A stretch of 64,000 bases of DNA from Astrocystis sublimbata. Its lineage: Eukaryota > Ascomycota > Sordariomycetes > Xylariales > Xylariaceae. The DNA is taken from contig JAJNNY010000033.1 in the NCBI GenBank assembly GCA_022453515.1, positions 327,297 to 391,296 on the forward strand, written 5' to 3'. Each line of letters opens with the position of its first letter. Position 1 is the first letter of the stretch. The notes beneath the pieces are model-generated. The model did not search any database. It saw nothing but the letters and a program-made list of their open reading frames with translations, and was not told the DNA's origin. The translations under genes and the position numbers were made by a program. Below are positions 1-10,882 of the stretch, in pieces.

Positions 1-1
1 T

Positions 2-2179
2 TATTGCTCCACCGAGGAACTTCACACGGTCCTCCTCAGTAAGAGGGCTGATGGGTGGTCGGTTTGTTTTCAACTTCTGGCGGAGTGTAGTGTAACGTTG
101 CAGGCATGGACACGCACATCCAAGAGTTTCAAATGGCTTGCAGAACACAACGGAATCCATCCGTTTGGTCCTGATGGCGTACCGTCATGGTATCCGGTAG
201 TAGGTCAGCTCAGACCTTACTCTGGAGCTGATCAACGACTGCATGCCGAGCTCGTGACCTTACTTCTGGGCACAGTCGAGCCACACAGAAGGATAGGCAC
301 CGAAAGATGGGAAAACAAAACAATACTGCACCATGCAGTCTGGAACGGCCATCTCAAGGTAGTGGAGATACTTCTCGACAAAGCAATTGATCCCAATATC
401 GGCGTGGAGTACACAGGCGAACTGCCACAAGACATTCCCATTCACATTTTCGATCCCAGCAAAGACCGACCTACAGCTCTTGATATAGTTAATCTCAAAC
501 TCGGTGGGTTCACCATACCCAAAGAGATCTCAGAAGGTGGCTTCATTGAAGTCCAGAAATGGACAAGTGATCTCGAAAAGATCAGGGATTTGCTCGTAGA
601 AAGAGGAGCTACAAGCAAAGTGTTTGATGGTATCAAGCAGGTGATGATGGATCACTCTGAAGCTAAAAACTCAGCACGCTTCTCCAGCAATGCGTATTTC
701 AGACATGGGCAAGCCATGTCAGGTGTTTGGCCCAAACCAGTCGCCGAGATGACAAGGATGATCGAGCCCAAAACCACAAGAGAAGACATACTGGCCGATA
801 CAGAGATGAGAGATGAAGTTTTCCACAACATCATCCGCTCTCATCTAGAAAAACAGGAGATGGCGAGTAAAAAGGAGAAAGAGCAACAAGTCACGCCAGA
901 GGGCTATCTGCAGTCGATCAGGACAGCTGCCAAAATCAGAAGGCATGAATGGCGTTTGCCACCTGATTGGCATTGCTTGAGTATTACAGAGGACGACAGC
1001 GAGCTTGACGGTAGCCGAGTCATGTATATGAACCGCATCACTGGAGAATGCACGTATACCAGGCCAGCTCTTTATAGAGGCCAACACAACGGTGGGGGTG
1101 AAGTTGACGACAGAAAAGATGGAGCACTCGATGAGGAACCTGTCTATGCAGGCTCTCTTAATAGCCCTGATCTGTCTGCCCTGAGTCTGGACGAGCCGGA
1201 CCTACCACTTCACTCCCAACCTGCATCATTGGAATCGGCCAATCAGGACTTGTTTACGAACTTGACAAAAGGTTGTTTGGTTCGACTTCCAAGAGACTTT
1301 CTGCATTTGACACTCGAAGACGGAAGTAACATGCTTCATATAGCAGCCATAGGGGGCGAGGCAGAATTCCTAAGCAAGATTCTCGACGAGAATCTGATAC
1401 CCATCGATAGAGAAAACCGTGATGGGTGTACACCCCTGCATGCCGCAGTGGAAGGGGGCGCTCTCGAGGTACTGGAGCTATTTCTGGCTCATGGCGCAGA
1501 CCCTAACCGTATCTTCCCGCAACGTGGGCACAGGCCACTCCATCACAGTCTTCTCAAAAGCGACGCAGACATGGCCAACATGCTCATCAACGGGGGAGCA
1601 GACGTGAACGCTACAACGCGCGAAGGTTACTCCCCACTGCACTTCTGCATGGGAGTGGGAGATAAGCCGGAACTTGTAGATATTCTCCTCAACGCCGGTG
1701 CCGATGTGAACGCCAAGTGCCGGGAAGGGAGCGCGCTGAAGATGGCAGTCTCTTACGGCCACCAACAAACCGTCGAAAAGCTATTTCAAGCTGGTGCACG
1801 CGTCGAAGACGACGAAGAACTCTTACATGCTGCGGCGAGGAAAGGTAGCCTCGAGATTGCTCAGCTGCTTCTTGATGCGGGGCTCGACGTGAACAAACGC
1901 ACCGAGAGCAACTGGACGCCAATTATCGACGCCGTGGTATATGAGAAGTTTGATATGCTGCGCATGTTATGCGGGCATGGCGCGGATATCTCTGTTCTTG
2001 CCGAGGAGTTTAAGTTCTTCGTGCGGAGGCGGGATGATGGGAATCTGGATCGGATGGCTATGCATGTTGGGAAAGGGGGGGCCGACTTCTCAGCGGAGCG
2101 TTTGAACGCCCGATTGCCCGATGAAGAGAGAGGCTGGGAGGTATGGGAGCCTGTGAGAATCACTAAAGCTGAAGACTGA
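2..2179 (+). CDS. Ankyrin-repeat protein with a WW-like segment (5' partial)
   Basis: The frame is open from base 2, with no stop upstream of the first in-frame candidates, so the gene enters from outside the window and its start is not visible. One ankyrin-like repeat lies near 310-400. At 953-1075 a WW-like segment begins LPPDW, has YMNRITGE in the middle and ends in TRP; the second Trp is missing, so it is degenerate. From about 1318 to 1990 there are five or six ankyrin repeats with typical TPLHAAVEGG, GADVNA and SPLHF signatures. Ankyrin repeats and WW domains both bind proteins, so a scaffold or adaptor role is inferred. No enzymatic or NACHT domain is visible in this part, though one could lie upstream. 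The stop is TGA at 2177. Confidence 0.85.
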   Translation, partial: YCSTEELHTVLLSKRADGWSVCFQLLAECSVTLQAWTRTSKSFKWLAEHNGIHPFGPDGVPSWYPVVGQLRPYSGADQRLHAELVTLLLGTVEPHRRIGTERWENKTILHHAVWNGHLKVVEILLDKAIDPNIGVEYTGELPQDIPIHIFDPSKDRPTALDIVNLKLGGFTIPKEISEGGFIEVQKWTSDLEKIRDLLVERGATSKVFDGIKQVMMDHSEAKNSARFSSNAYFRHGQAMSGVWPKPVAEMTRMIEPKTTREDILADTEMRDEVFHNIIRSHLEKQEMASKKEKEQQVTPEGYLQSIRTAAKIRRHEWRLPPDWHCLSITEDDSELDGSRVMYMNRITGECTYTRPALYRGQHNGGGEVDDRKDGALDEEPVYAGSLNSPDLSALSLDEPDLPLHSQPASLESANQDLFTNLTKGCLVRLPRDFLHLTLEDGSNMLHIAAIGGEAEFLSKILDENLIPIDRENRDGCTPLHAAVEGGALEVLELFLAHGADPNRIFPQRGHRPLHHSLLKSDADMANMLINGGADVNATTREGYSPLHFCMGVGDKPELVDILLNAGADVNAKCREGSALKMAVSYGHQQTVEKLFQAGARVEDDEELLHAAARKGSLEIAQLLLDAGLDVNKRTESNWTPIIDAVVYEKFDMLRMLCGHGADISVLAEEFKFFVRRRDDGNLDRMAMHVGKGGADFSAERLNARLPDEERGWEVWEPVRITKAED

Positions 2180-2524
2180 ATGCCTAATATCTATGTCCCA
2201 AAGCAGGTACTGCAAGTCCAAAGTGTAATTCAGTAGCTGAAGCTGTCGAAGCATCCAATGAGGCCCCAGATTTTTGTGGATGATGTACTTGATGACGACG
2301 CAGTACATTATTGCTGTTGCTTGGACACGCGTCGGGAGAAGCTCTTGTGTGCTCAAGCTGCCGATATTCCGTGTGTGGATAACCATCGTAGAATCCCTTT
2401 TGCCCTTAGAGCCTACTGCAGAAGACAAGAGCTCAGCAAGAGGCACTATGAGTACAATCATGAACTTTTTCACTATTAACGCCATAATTAGGTACGCAGG
2501 CCACATCATCAATGTTCTAATCAT
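2090..2524 (-). other. Hydrophobic open frame, unrecognised, possible exon or relic
   Basis: A 144-codon minus-strand frame has a strongly hydrophobic N-terminal part (two candidate membrane stretches) and overlaps the end of the ankyrin gene. I do not recognise a family, and no convincing splice partner is visible upstream at 2525-3270. It may be the 3' exon of a convergent gene, a pseudogene or chance. The hydrophobic composition is the only argument for coding. Confidence 0.15.
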
Positions 2525-3275
2525 CTTATGGAAACTTCAGATGCGTGGTCCTAGATGACGACCGACACCGTACCCAGTATGTTCGATGTGCATATGTCCA
2601 GTATCAGGCATATGAGAAACACTTGGATGATAGGTGCGTATGAGGGGCATTTTTTCTGTACCGACATACCCAACCTTGTCAAACCACGTGGAGACCCGGC
2701 GTGGTTGAAGCATCTTTGTCTGCCACGAGATTCCCCTCACAGTGTTGGGTAAAAGTACAAAGCACGCATATCGTGGCTTTGTTCCTGGCCGGACTCCTTC
2801 TAGTATGTGCAAATAAGGAGGTCCGCCACCATCAGTCAGCCCTTAGGTTGGCCCCAGAAGATTTTATCTCGCCCGACATAATTGTGATGGAAATGTTCAA
2901 GATCTCCTGTTGGTATATCCTGCGCAAGGTTGCCATGATGAATCACAAGGGTAAATTGGCGGTGGTCTCAAAGGCGGCCTCCCCGGAAGGCCGACATCAC
3001 ACAGTAAATCAATGTCAGTTGCCGATTGGTCGATGGCATTCCGGTAGGGCTGGACGTGCTTGTTTGTCGGGTACCTATTGTCAGTCAAGTCGGTCCTGGG
3101 CTCTTTGACTGTCTCAATCTCGTTCCCGGCTCAGTGGATAATCTAGTCTGACAAAGAAAAATTATACCAGCTGTCTGCGTATGCACATTACTAAACTCTC
3201 CCAGTAACACACAACCAAGCTACGAGTTAAGCATGAGTGCCGTCCTCGCATTAGCTCATCGGGTTGCACTGCAAG
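2525..3275. other. Intergenic, nothing recognised
   Basis: The short frames here have no family resemblance and no codon signature. The last 100 bp or so form the 5' flank of the gene starting at 3276. Confidence 0.5.
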
Positions 3276-5732
3276 ATGGAGAACCTACGCGCCCAACGTG
3301 TATCACTGCACAGGAGGAACGCAAATAGATCGCATAGAGTCGCGAAATGGGATGGTACCTCCAAAGCAAGGGAGACTTGGGATAGTCTCGGAAAGGTAGG
3401 CTCTGGCATCCAGGCAACTGTTGACGCGACCTCTGACTGATGAAATTGTGTAGGATCCCGATCTTTGGTTTCCAGACGGCGATTGCTACGTTTATCTCCA
3501 TGGCGAAGACCAAAGCTACCGAGGACCATCGTTCAACGTCCCATGCAGAGCATTGCTGGAGATGAAGTTTAGGCCTTTACTTGACAAACTTATGATCAGA
3601 TCTCGGCCTATACGGATTGAAAACAATGCAAACAACGGAAGTCACCCAACAGACTATACCGAGGGACATCAAAGCGGCCCGATCGAGGTTTTTATTCCAG
3701 CACCTGCGGAACGCGACAAATCCCATTCGTACGGCTATCATTTAGCGGTGCGAAATCTCTTCGCTTTTATATTCCGTAGATCACTAGTCGCCGAGGACCT
3801 TGGGGACGCTCTGATTACCCTCATGTATAACCTACAGCAGTGCCGGACGCCCGATGCCCCAAACAACGAGGATCTCATTACTTTTATGAGTTGTGAAGGA
3901 TATTTAGACTTGGCCAATCAGCCGGCTTACGCTCTTGCGGCGCTACTCCTGGGGGAGACTTTTCGGTTCCGAGATTTGCACATCAATGCTCTAGCCCATT
4001 GCTGCGGGATGATCGATCACGTGTGCCTCACTTATGAATATTCGGTTCGTCGTACCACCCGATGCTTTCTTATCACACGCTGATGAGAGCTCAGTTTGTA
4101 TCTCTGCCGACTCGCGACCTGATTCGACGCACAGCATCAGAGATGCAATCCAGGCTGGAAGAAGTCGGTCCTTTGTTAAGTACATTCCTCGAGGAAGAAG
4201 AGCACCTGGATTTGAGCTATCCCCCCGAAGCGGCCGAGCACCTCAAACTATTCCGAATTTTGCTGCAAAGACACTACGCCGTCCAATTTGGCCAGTACCC
4301 TCCCCGGGCAGCAGTCTTCAATGCTGAAATGCTTCGTGTGATGCGAAGGGACTTCGAAGCGCTGTACGAGTCTCTGAAGGACGGGAGTCGGGACATCGCT
4401 TCGACGCTCCAAATTCCAATCAAACATGATGGCATCAGCCCGTTGCGAACCCTCAAAGAGTTTGACCTGCATAACGACCTCGAACCTCTTCCGTACTCGC
4501 TTCCACTGCTCCCCACTTTGAAGACACCACGGAAAAGTCGCTCTTTCTTGACCAATCTGCAAGCAAAGATGGGCCGATCGACAGAAGATGATGACCTAGC
4601 GTTGTTGCTGTCTAGGCTCTCTGCTTTATCTGAACCGTTCAATTCAAACCGTCCAGAGGTGGCAGGTAACGGATTGGTTTCCACATATCGCGACTTCGAA
4701 GTGGCCCAGATTCGTTCACCTTCTAAAACAGGCAAATTGAAGAGAGTGGGACCGGTTGACGGCCGCAAAATCCGGTGGATATTGATCTACGAAATCTACC
4801 AAATTCTACGAAAGGCAACAGAGGTACCGAAAGAGGTGACGAATTCTGCGGGAGTCCCATATCATCTTAGTATCTCAACGGCCGGGTTGCCTCCATGGGG
4901 GAAAGAATCGAATGGCTGCTCGTTGGCGCCGCCTCGGTTGAGTTACTGCGCACAAGTGCGCTCTAAATCGTCAGCAGTGCCAGCAACAGGCTTCGATTTT
5001 TATCACGACAAATACACGTCGTTGAACCGGGGGGCCAGGTGGGATGAGACGTCGATGCAAATCAATGCCATTTTTCATAGCCGCCGACCACACTCTATGT
5101 CTAGACAATCATCAGCGGTGTGGCACTCGTTCAACGACACCTTTGCTCTCAAGGATAAGCTCAAAAGATCAAGTTCTAAGCCGTCTCGAGAGCATCGCCG
5201 CAGACCCGCGGATCGAAGGCACTTTGCAGGGGCCATTGAGAGCGGGGACATGAGGCTGGCAAACCAGGTGCTGGTAGACCATTCAGCACCAACACCGCAA
5301 GACGACCCATGCGGCCCATGCGGGCGGGCTTCTAGTTCAGGGGGTACCGGTACCAGTATCATTTCCGAAGCCAGGACGTCGGAAACCTCAGACACGGACG
5401 TGGATTTCCCTCCCCACCGAACGCCATGGGAACACCAGCCTCCTAAACTTTCAAGAAGTCAGAGTCACCACGGTGCTAAGTGCATCAAGGGCTTGTCGTT
5501 GTGGCCGGCGACGCCAGGCCTCAACTCGGTCGACTATGGCGGGGCAGCTCGGATCCGGGGGAGGGGGAGTAATATGGCTAGCTGTGACGAGAGTGTGCGG
5601 GTTCAAATAGCGCAGAGACGGCGGCTCTCGAACGGACTACATCACGAGAGCTTTCGTAGACAGCCGCAGGCCCCGCCATCACCACCGCGTTTGAGTAGCG
5701 ACGCCAAGGGGAAGTGGGTGGAACGCGGCTGA
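3276..5732 (+). CDS. Conserved fungal protein of unknown function, BTB/DUF8004-like (three exons)
   Basis: Proposed exons are 3276-3395, 3454-4044 and 4095-5732, giving 782 aa. Intron 1 (58 bp, GTAGGC...TAG) has a CTGAC branch point. Intron 2 (50 bp, GTTCGT...CAG) has GCTGAT. Both are phase 0 and join frames that are otherwise interrupted. The ATG at 3276 is the only in-frame start before exon 1 closes; an ATG at 3233 is out of frame. After intron 1 the protein reads DPDLWFPDGDCYVYLHGE, which I associate with a large fungal family (DUF8004-type, BTB-like fold); this is from memory and unverified. The first half, to about residue 420, looks globular and helical. The C-terminal third is Ser/Arg/Pro-rich and probably disordered, ending near GKWVERG. 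Function and location are unknown. Confidence 0.8.
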
Positions 5733-7207
5733 GTCCGATTGAGAGGACTGGCGTCATGTTTTGACTGACTGCCGAGTCGTCCGTCAACAACAACAATAAT
5801 AATAAATAGGCGAGGCGAATACGGCGACATACATACCTAGTACCACTGATTTGGCATATTGTTGGTATGTGTGTGGTATGTCTTTCTTGCATCTCGTATG
5901 CAACACAACCCCGAACAATGCCTAGGTCATACCTAGGTACTGTATGTGCCTAGGCACTTAGAGCTTTGAGTTTGCCAAAAATCCCAGAACCCGAATACGA
6001 TTATTTGAATTCGCTGATTTGGTGCGCTCGAGAGCCAATCAGCACCGCGAGAGCGGCGACTACGTGAGCCTTCAGACAAAAAACATTCCAAATCCTAAGA
6101 TCAGCTGTGACGTCGGCAGGGGTTCAGCCAAATTCGCTGGATTGCCAGATTGGCTGCACCGCATGCACTTTGTGTTTTCGAATCATTGGCCATGTATTTC
6201 AATCATGACTGCTGTTTGATCTTCAGCTGAGCTTCCGGTTGATGAGAACTGAGAACATTGAATTCCAAGATCCATGCTCAAACTTGGGGATGTAGCTCAG
6301 TTCGCTCACGTACCTAGCGGGCCTACCTAGGTAGGTAGGTACCTAGGGTAGCTCCTACATAGTAAGGTAGATTGATCAGACAACCTTAGCTTTGGATTGG
6401 TTCGGCAAGTGGGGGCCCTGTTTGGGGCCCTGTTTGCCTCTGGATTTTTAAGTACATTGTACCTACCTAGGGCGAGTGAGGGCGAGCTAGGGTAAAGTAC
6501 TTACTGTAGTTGGACTGGTTTCGCCCCTGGATCTAAGGTTTGTTTCGGGCGGGTAGACGCCGGAGGAAACACCCCCACAATCTTGCCTCGAGCTCGCCCT
6601 GTTGATTGATCATACTCGTAGGCAGAGAAGCAGCTGCCGAAACCATGCATAATGTTACCTCATCGAGGGCAAGACCGGTATGGTCCGTATAGGTCTAAAA
6701 TACTCGGGATTCCCACCCGAGCCTCGCCTGCCCTAGGTAGGCCAAGTAAGCATCGCTTGCGGTCTAATCTTGATGTGCCATCGCTCCACAACCCCTACAT
6801 CCATACATCCATCCTACAGCACACTACTACTTATGTATTATGTATGTGTATGTGCATATGTAGGGCAGGTAACTTTAGTAATTGTCATATAAAGCGTGGG
6901 CCCCAAGCCATCTTCCGCTCTCTGCCTCACATCGCCCTCCCGCTCGACACAGCTCCGTCCCGTCCCGCACCCACCAACGTATTCATACCGAACACGAACG
7001 CTGACGAAGAGCGACGACTTCAGCCACCAGAGCCGGATTATAACCCGAAATTCGCATTGCCCTCGCGCAGACCAAGGAGAAAGCGCATATAAAAAAGCGC
7101 GAAGCCCGTGCCAGCAACGCAGAGACAACGAAGCCGGGAGGAAGAAGCACCCAGAACCCCAGATCGAACGAGAACAGCCGAGAGCAGACCCCGAGAGACA
7201 TAGAGAC
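5733..7207. other. Intergenic and 5' UTR, rich in CCTAGGTA motifs
   Basis: No gene is supported. The stretch carries several clusters of the palindromic words CCTAGG and GGTACC (5918-5960, 6306-6352, 6460-6500) and a direct repeat of a GGGGCCCTGTTT-like word near 6412-6436. The last 300 bp are the probable 5' UTR of the gene at 7208. A TATA-like CATATAAAG occurs near 6887. Confidence 0.6.
6306..6352. repeat. CCTAGGTA-type interspersed palindromic motif cluster
   Basis: Overlapping copies of CCTACCTAGGTAGGTA and GGTACCTAGG are seen here. The same words recur at 5918-5960, 13260, 24990-25020, 25550-25640, 37580 and 50930-50970, always between genes. Such motifs are common in intergenic DNA of Sordariomycetes; their function is unknown. 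Confidence 0.6.
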
Positions 7208-8086
7208 ATGCCTTCCACGCGGTCCTCCACCAAGAGTAGCGCTGGCTCATCTACAGCCGCACCGACTGCCTACGCCCATGCCCCGAGCGCCTTCACGCTC
7301 TTCTGGCTCGCCGTGTCGCTGCCGCTCGTGGCCTGGGACTGCGGCTATGTCCTGCTGCGGCCGCGCACCATGCCCGGCGGCGACCTGCACTGGCCGCTAT
7401 ATACGCCCTACGCCATCTACAGCGAGGTCGACTACGTCTACGGCTGGAAGGCCTTCAACGCCAAGAGTGGCTTCACTGGCGCCCAGGGCTTTCTAAACGT
7501 TGTCGAGACCCTGATGTACATCTACTACGCATTCGTCTGGTACCAGAACGCCGTCCCCGTTGGCGGCAGGAAGGTCGTCGTCGGCCGCAAGGCTGCCACC
7601 GCTGTGCTTGTCGCCTTCAGCGCCGGTATCATGACCCTCAGCAAGACGGTGCTGTACTGTGAGTCTTTCTCCCCTTCCACTTCTTACCTCTAGTCACTCG
7701 CGCGGTGTCCTGTTCTGCGCGCATGAGCGGGGGATCTTCTGCAATATTGAGGACAATTGAAGGATAGATGTGTCGAGAACATGACGTGTGCTGACCGTAA
7801 ATTTCCACAGGGCTTTGCGAGTATTACTCCGGCTACGACAACATTGGCCACAACAGCCTGCGCGACTTGATCTTCCTCTGGATCATTCCCAAGTGAGTCT
7901 CCTGCGCACTTCCGTTACCCCAAGCGAGTCGCGCCGAGTTGGTGGAGTGGATCTGGAGTGGCCTCGCTGACGTGATTCATCTACTACAGCGGTGCTTGGC
8001 TCATTGGCCCAACCTACATGCTCTACGAGCTTGGCAGCGAGCTGGTGGACAACCTCGCGGCTGGAGCTGGTGTCAAGCGCGATTAA
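7208..8086 (+). CDS. EXPERA-domain (EBP-like) membrane protein, three exons
   Basis: Exons are 7208-7658, 7811-7892 and 7990-8086, giving 209 aa. Donors are GTGAGT and acceptors CAG; the split codons (phase 1, then phase 2) rejoin cleanly. Four hydrophobic segments are visible: SAFTLFWLAVSLPLVAWDCG, a second around GFLNVVETLMYIYYAFVWY, a third around VAFSAGIMTLSKTVLYW, and a fourth in exons 2-3 containing IIPNGAWLIGPTYMLYELG. This layout, with conserved polar and aromatic residues within helices, is typical of the EXPERA superfamily (emopamil-binding protein / sterol delta8-delta7 isomerase, TMEM97, TM6SF). Catalytic sterol isomerase activity cannot be claimed, since the protein resembles the uncharacterised fungal branch. 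ER membrane location is inferred. The start is chosen for its Ser-rich N-terminus; the same frame stays open back to an ATG at 6896. Confidence 0.85.
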
Positions 8087-8842
8087 GCAAATACTGTATT
8101 ATACTACAATGCTCGACTGTCGAGACTGTGAGCCACGTGCCGAAGCAGATTAGCGCTAGCGAGTTGAGCTTGGAGATTGTCGATTGGGTTATGTTACGAA
8201 CCTGAAGTGGATAATGAGAACTCGGACCCTAATACGAGATGGAGCGTTGTTGGAGTTTTGGATTTCATCATTCAACGTGGTTGAGGGGGAGGGGACTCGA
8301 TTCCAGACATATATAGAGTATGATACATTCAAACAAAGAACATTATGATACTTCATTCCTCCTCAGTCGTCCTGCTGCTAAGTTCTCCTAGTTGTGATGC
8401 TATTTGAGAGGTTCACTTTGGTAACAGCATGACTATCAGAACGATGTATGATTGTAATGGAGTCCATTAGGAGTCGAGGAGTGAGGATCCGTGTCCTGCT
8501 AATCTACAACGGAAAAAAACCGATGCACCATATTCGAAGGATCGCAGCACTATAACATTGCATGTGCATAACATCTAATTGCATCAACTGGCAGTGCGAC
8601 ACTGTTGTTGTAGTGACTGTGTCACTGTCTATGAACTGACTAAGCTTTCAGGCCATGGTGGGAATAACAGTAAGATGCTCAACCACCCGTAAGCCTTCCT
8701 CACACAGTTATATCCTGCCAATTCAAAACTTCGCGGCTCAACCGTTTGAGTGCCAGAGTAGGTAACCAACAAAGGCAAAATGTGCGGTTATGCCGTGGTC
8801 TGCGGTCTCGAACCAGCCTCGTTTCCATGAGCAGACCGAGCT
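8087..8842. other. Intergenic, nothing recognised
   Basis: This is the gap between two convergent genes and should hold both 3' UTRs. No open frame with family resemblance was seen. Confidence 0.5.
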
Positions 8843-9619
8843 TTATACCTTGACGTTGCCCATGGCACTCTGCGTCAACATGCGGATGTACCAAGGGTGC
8901 AGAAACTCCACTTTGGCAGGAATGGGGTGTTTTGTGACGACGCCCCTTTCCCGGGGCGCCGAGCTGCTGAACAAGGCCGACTTGAAATGGAAGACGGCAA
9001 TGTCCTGCTCGCGGTCGATCTTGGCGCTGAGAAAGATCAGGCCGTCGGATGGGCGAAGGCCGCGCTCGAGGGGAGACGCGCCACAGCGGACGGCGATCTC
9101 GCTACCGCCGTTCTCCACAACCTCGAAGTGGTTGACGAACCGCAAGCCCTTCTGGAATTTGGAGACGGCCAGATCGGCCGTGCTCCAGAGATTGTCGTCG
9201 GTGCCCTCTGGCTTGTCGTAGCGCTCCTGGATGAGGCTGTGGACCTTGAAAGCTGCGACGTCGTCAGCAGCCCGCACGCCAGACTTTTGTATAAGTATGA
9301 AGGATCGGCTCGGTTTCTAATACATACCCCACCGGCTCCAGACACCTCGGCAGAACTCGAGGGTGAGGGCGGCTTCATCGTCACGCAGCTCCGGGCGGAT
9401 CTTGCTGAGGGGCACGACCTTGACGAGATCATCTTTGAGGGCGGGGACATTGTTCGGGTTGTATCGTCGCCATATCCTCGTCTGGAACATCTTATCGTCC
9501 TTGGTCAGAGGCACGAAGCTGGTCCCCGCCTTGAGATAGGCCATGCCCGCGCCCACGCCGGCGACGCCACCGCCCACGCCCAAGAGGCCGGTCAACACGG
9601 CTGTGCGCAAGATGCCCAT
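8843..9619 (-). CDS. Conserved fungal hypothetical protein with N-terminal membrane segment (two exons)
   Basis: Exons on the minus strand are 9619-9328 and 9252-8843, 233 aa. The 75-bp intron starts GTATGT, ends GCAG and is phase 1. The N-terminus (MGILRTAVLTGLLGVGGGVA) is a Gly/Ala-rich hydrophobic stretch, which could be a signal anchor or a mitochondrial inner-membrane anchor. The rest is a soluble mixed alpha/beta domain. It includes FQTRIWRRYNPNNVPALKDD, RFVNHFEVVENGGSEIAVRCG and a C-terminal FLHPWYIRMLTQSAM segment. I do not recognise the family and assign no function. The good splice junction and the hydrophobic N-terminus make it a real gene. It is convergent with the EXPERA gene. 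Confidence 0.75.
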
Positions 9620-10882
9620 GTTTGTGCGGCCTCTTCTACCGGTATCTCTTGGTGTGGTCTACGGATGAGGGCGACGAGGACGGGATCTCATGGGATGTTT
9701 AAGAGTGCGTGCTGCGTGCGATAAGATGCGACCCATTGTAAATCGGCACACTACTGATAGGTACCTAAGCATCTAAGCTAGATGGGGCCAGTGGAGCTGT
9801 TACGTAGGTGCCGCTTCAACACCCTCTGGTTTATTGGGCCATTCAAGTACAGCATCCCGTCTCCAGGGTTATTACATCTGAATGAATTATATACTTAGGC
9901 ATGTAGGCAACATCCATGATGGAGCCTGAGATGGTGAAGCCGATCAACAGCATGCATGCAACCATTGATGCTTCACCACAAGCACCTTTGAGATAACACA
10001 CACGAACTCTCGAGGAATTCACAAGAGGATTAGATTAGGTATGCATACAGCTGGTCCATGCTGTCCGAGGGCATCCTCGGACATCTAGCATCTGCAAGTA
10101 GGCTTGTTTTTTTTTTTGTATGACTGCCGCCGCAAACGTAAAGATCTGCTCATATTGAAGCAAGGTATCACAATTGGTAAAAGGGTGGCAATTCACAGGT
10201 TACTCTAGCACGCAAATATGACCGATGGTAAGTGAGCGAATCAAGATCGGTTGATTAATCGTGCAATTATGAAATAGTGTAAAGAAGGAAAAGAGAAAAA
10301 CAACCCAAACTGGCGATGCTCTGTCACTAACTTATTCTACAGTGTGGGTCACGTGATGAGGCCCATTCTGGCCGCATTAGTGGGGAGCAAATTTGCTACA
10401 GTCCACTACAAATGGTCATTACTCGTACACTAAACTTTCTTCTTCAATCTCCTCTCATGTTCGCAACCTTCCTCTTGACCAAACATTCGGCGTCAAGAGA
10501 GAAACGATCGCTGTCCTTGCGCATATTTACTGCCATAGATCAAGGCACAGTGAAATCAACGGTAAGAGCGACGCCATGTAAAGTTGGATTCCCTGGCACT
10601 GTTGCTTGTCGCATCAGATGTCCACTGCTGTGTCGTGACCTCAGAGCGCGTCGACCCCAAGCCACAACATATCACCTTCCTGCGACTCTCAGTGCGCAGG
10701 TAGTCAGTCATATTTTTGATATCGTTCGTAGTGGAAGAAAGAACCAAGGGCCTAGACAGCCCGTCCGATCCACCCTGCTGTCGTAGACTTGAGTGCGACA
10801 GCGGGACTATTTGAGGACATACATACTTGCACCACATGTGAAACTTTGTCACAATACGTAATTCTGCATCTGACCTCGCTGC
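9620..10882. other. Intergenic, nothing recognised
   Basis: Several short frames occur at 10393-10852 on both strands without recognisable domains. A T10 run lies near 10110. The first few hundred bases form the 5' flank of the gene ending at 9619. Confidence 0.5.

Noticed and set aside
6287..6360. tRNA-like start (GGGGATGTAGCTCAG)
   Set aside because: It resembles the acceptor and D-arm of a tRNA, but no anticodon arm or GGTTCRANTCC T-arm follows and the downstream bases are CCTAGGTA repeats.
8897..9724. Long plus-strand frame opposite the two-exon minus-strand gene
   Set aside because: It spans the intron and is an antisense shadow. The minus-strand gene has splice sites and a hydrophobic N-terminus.
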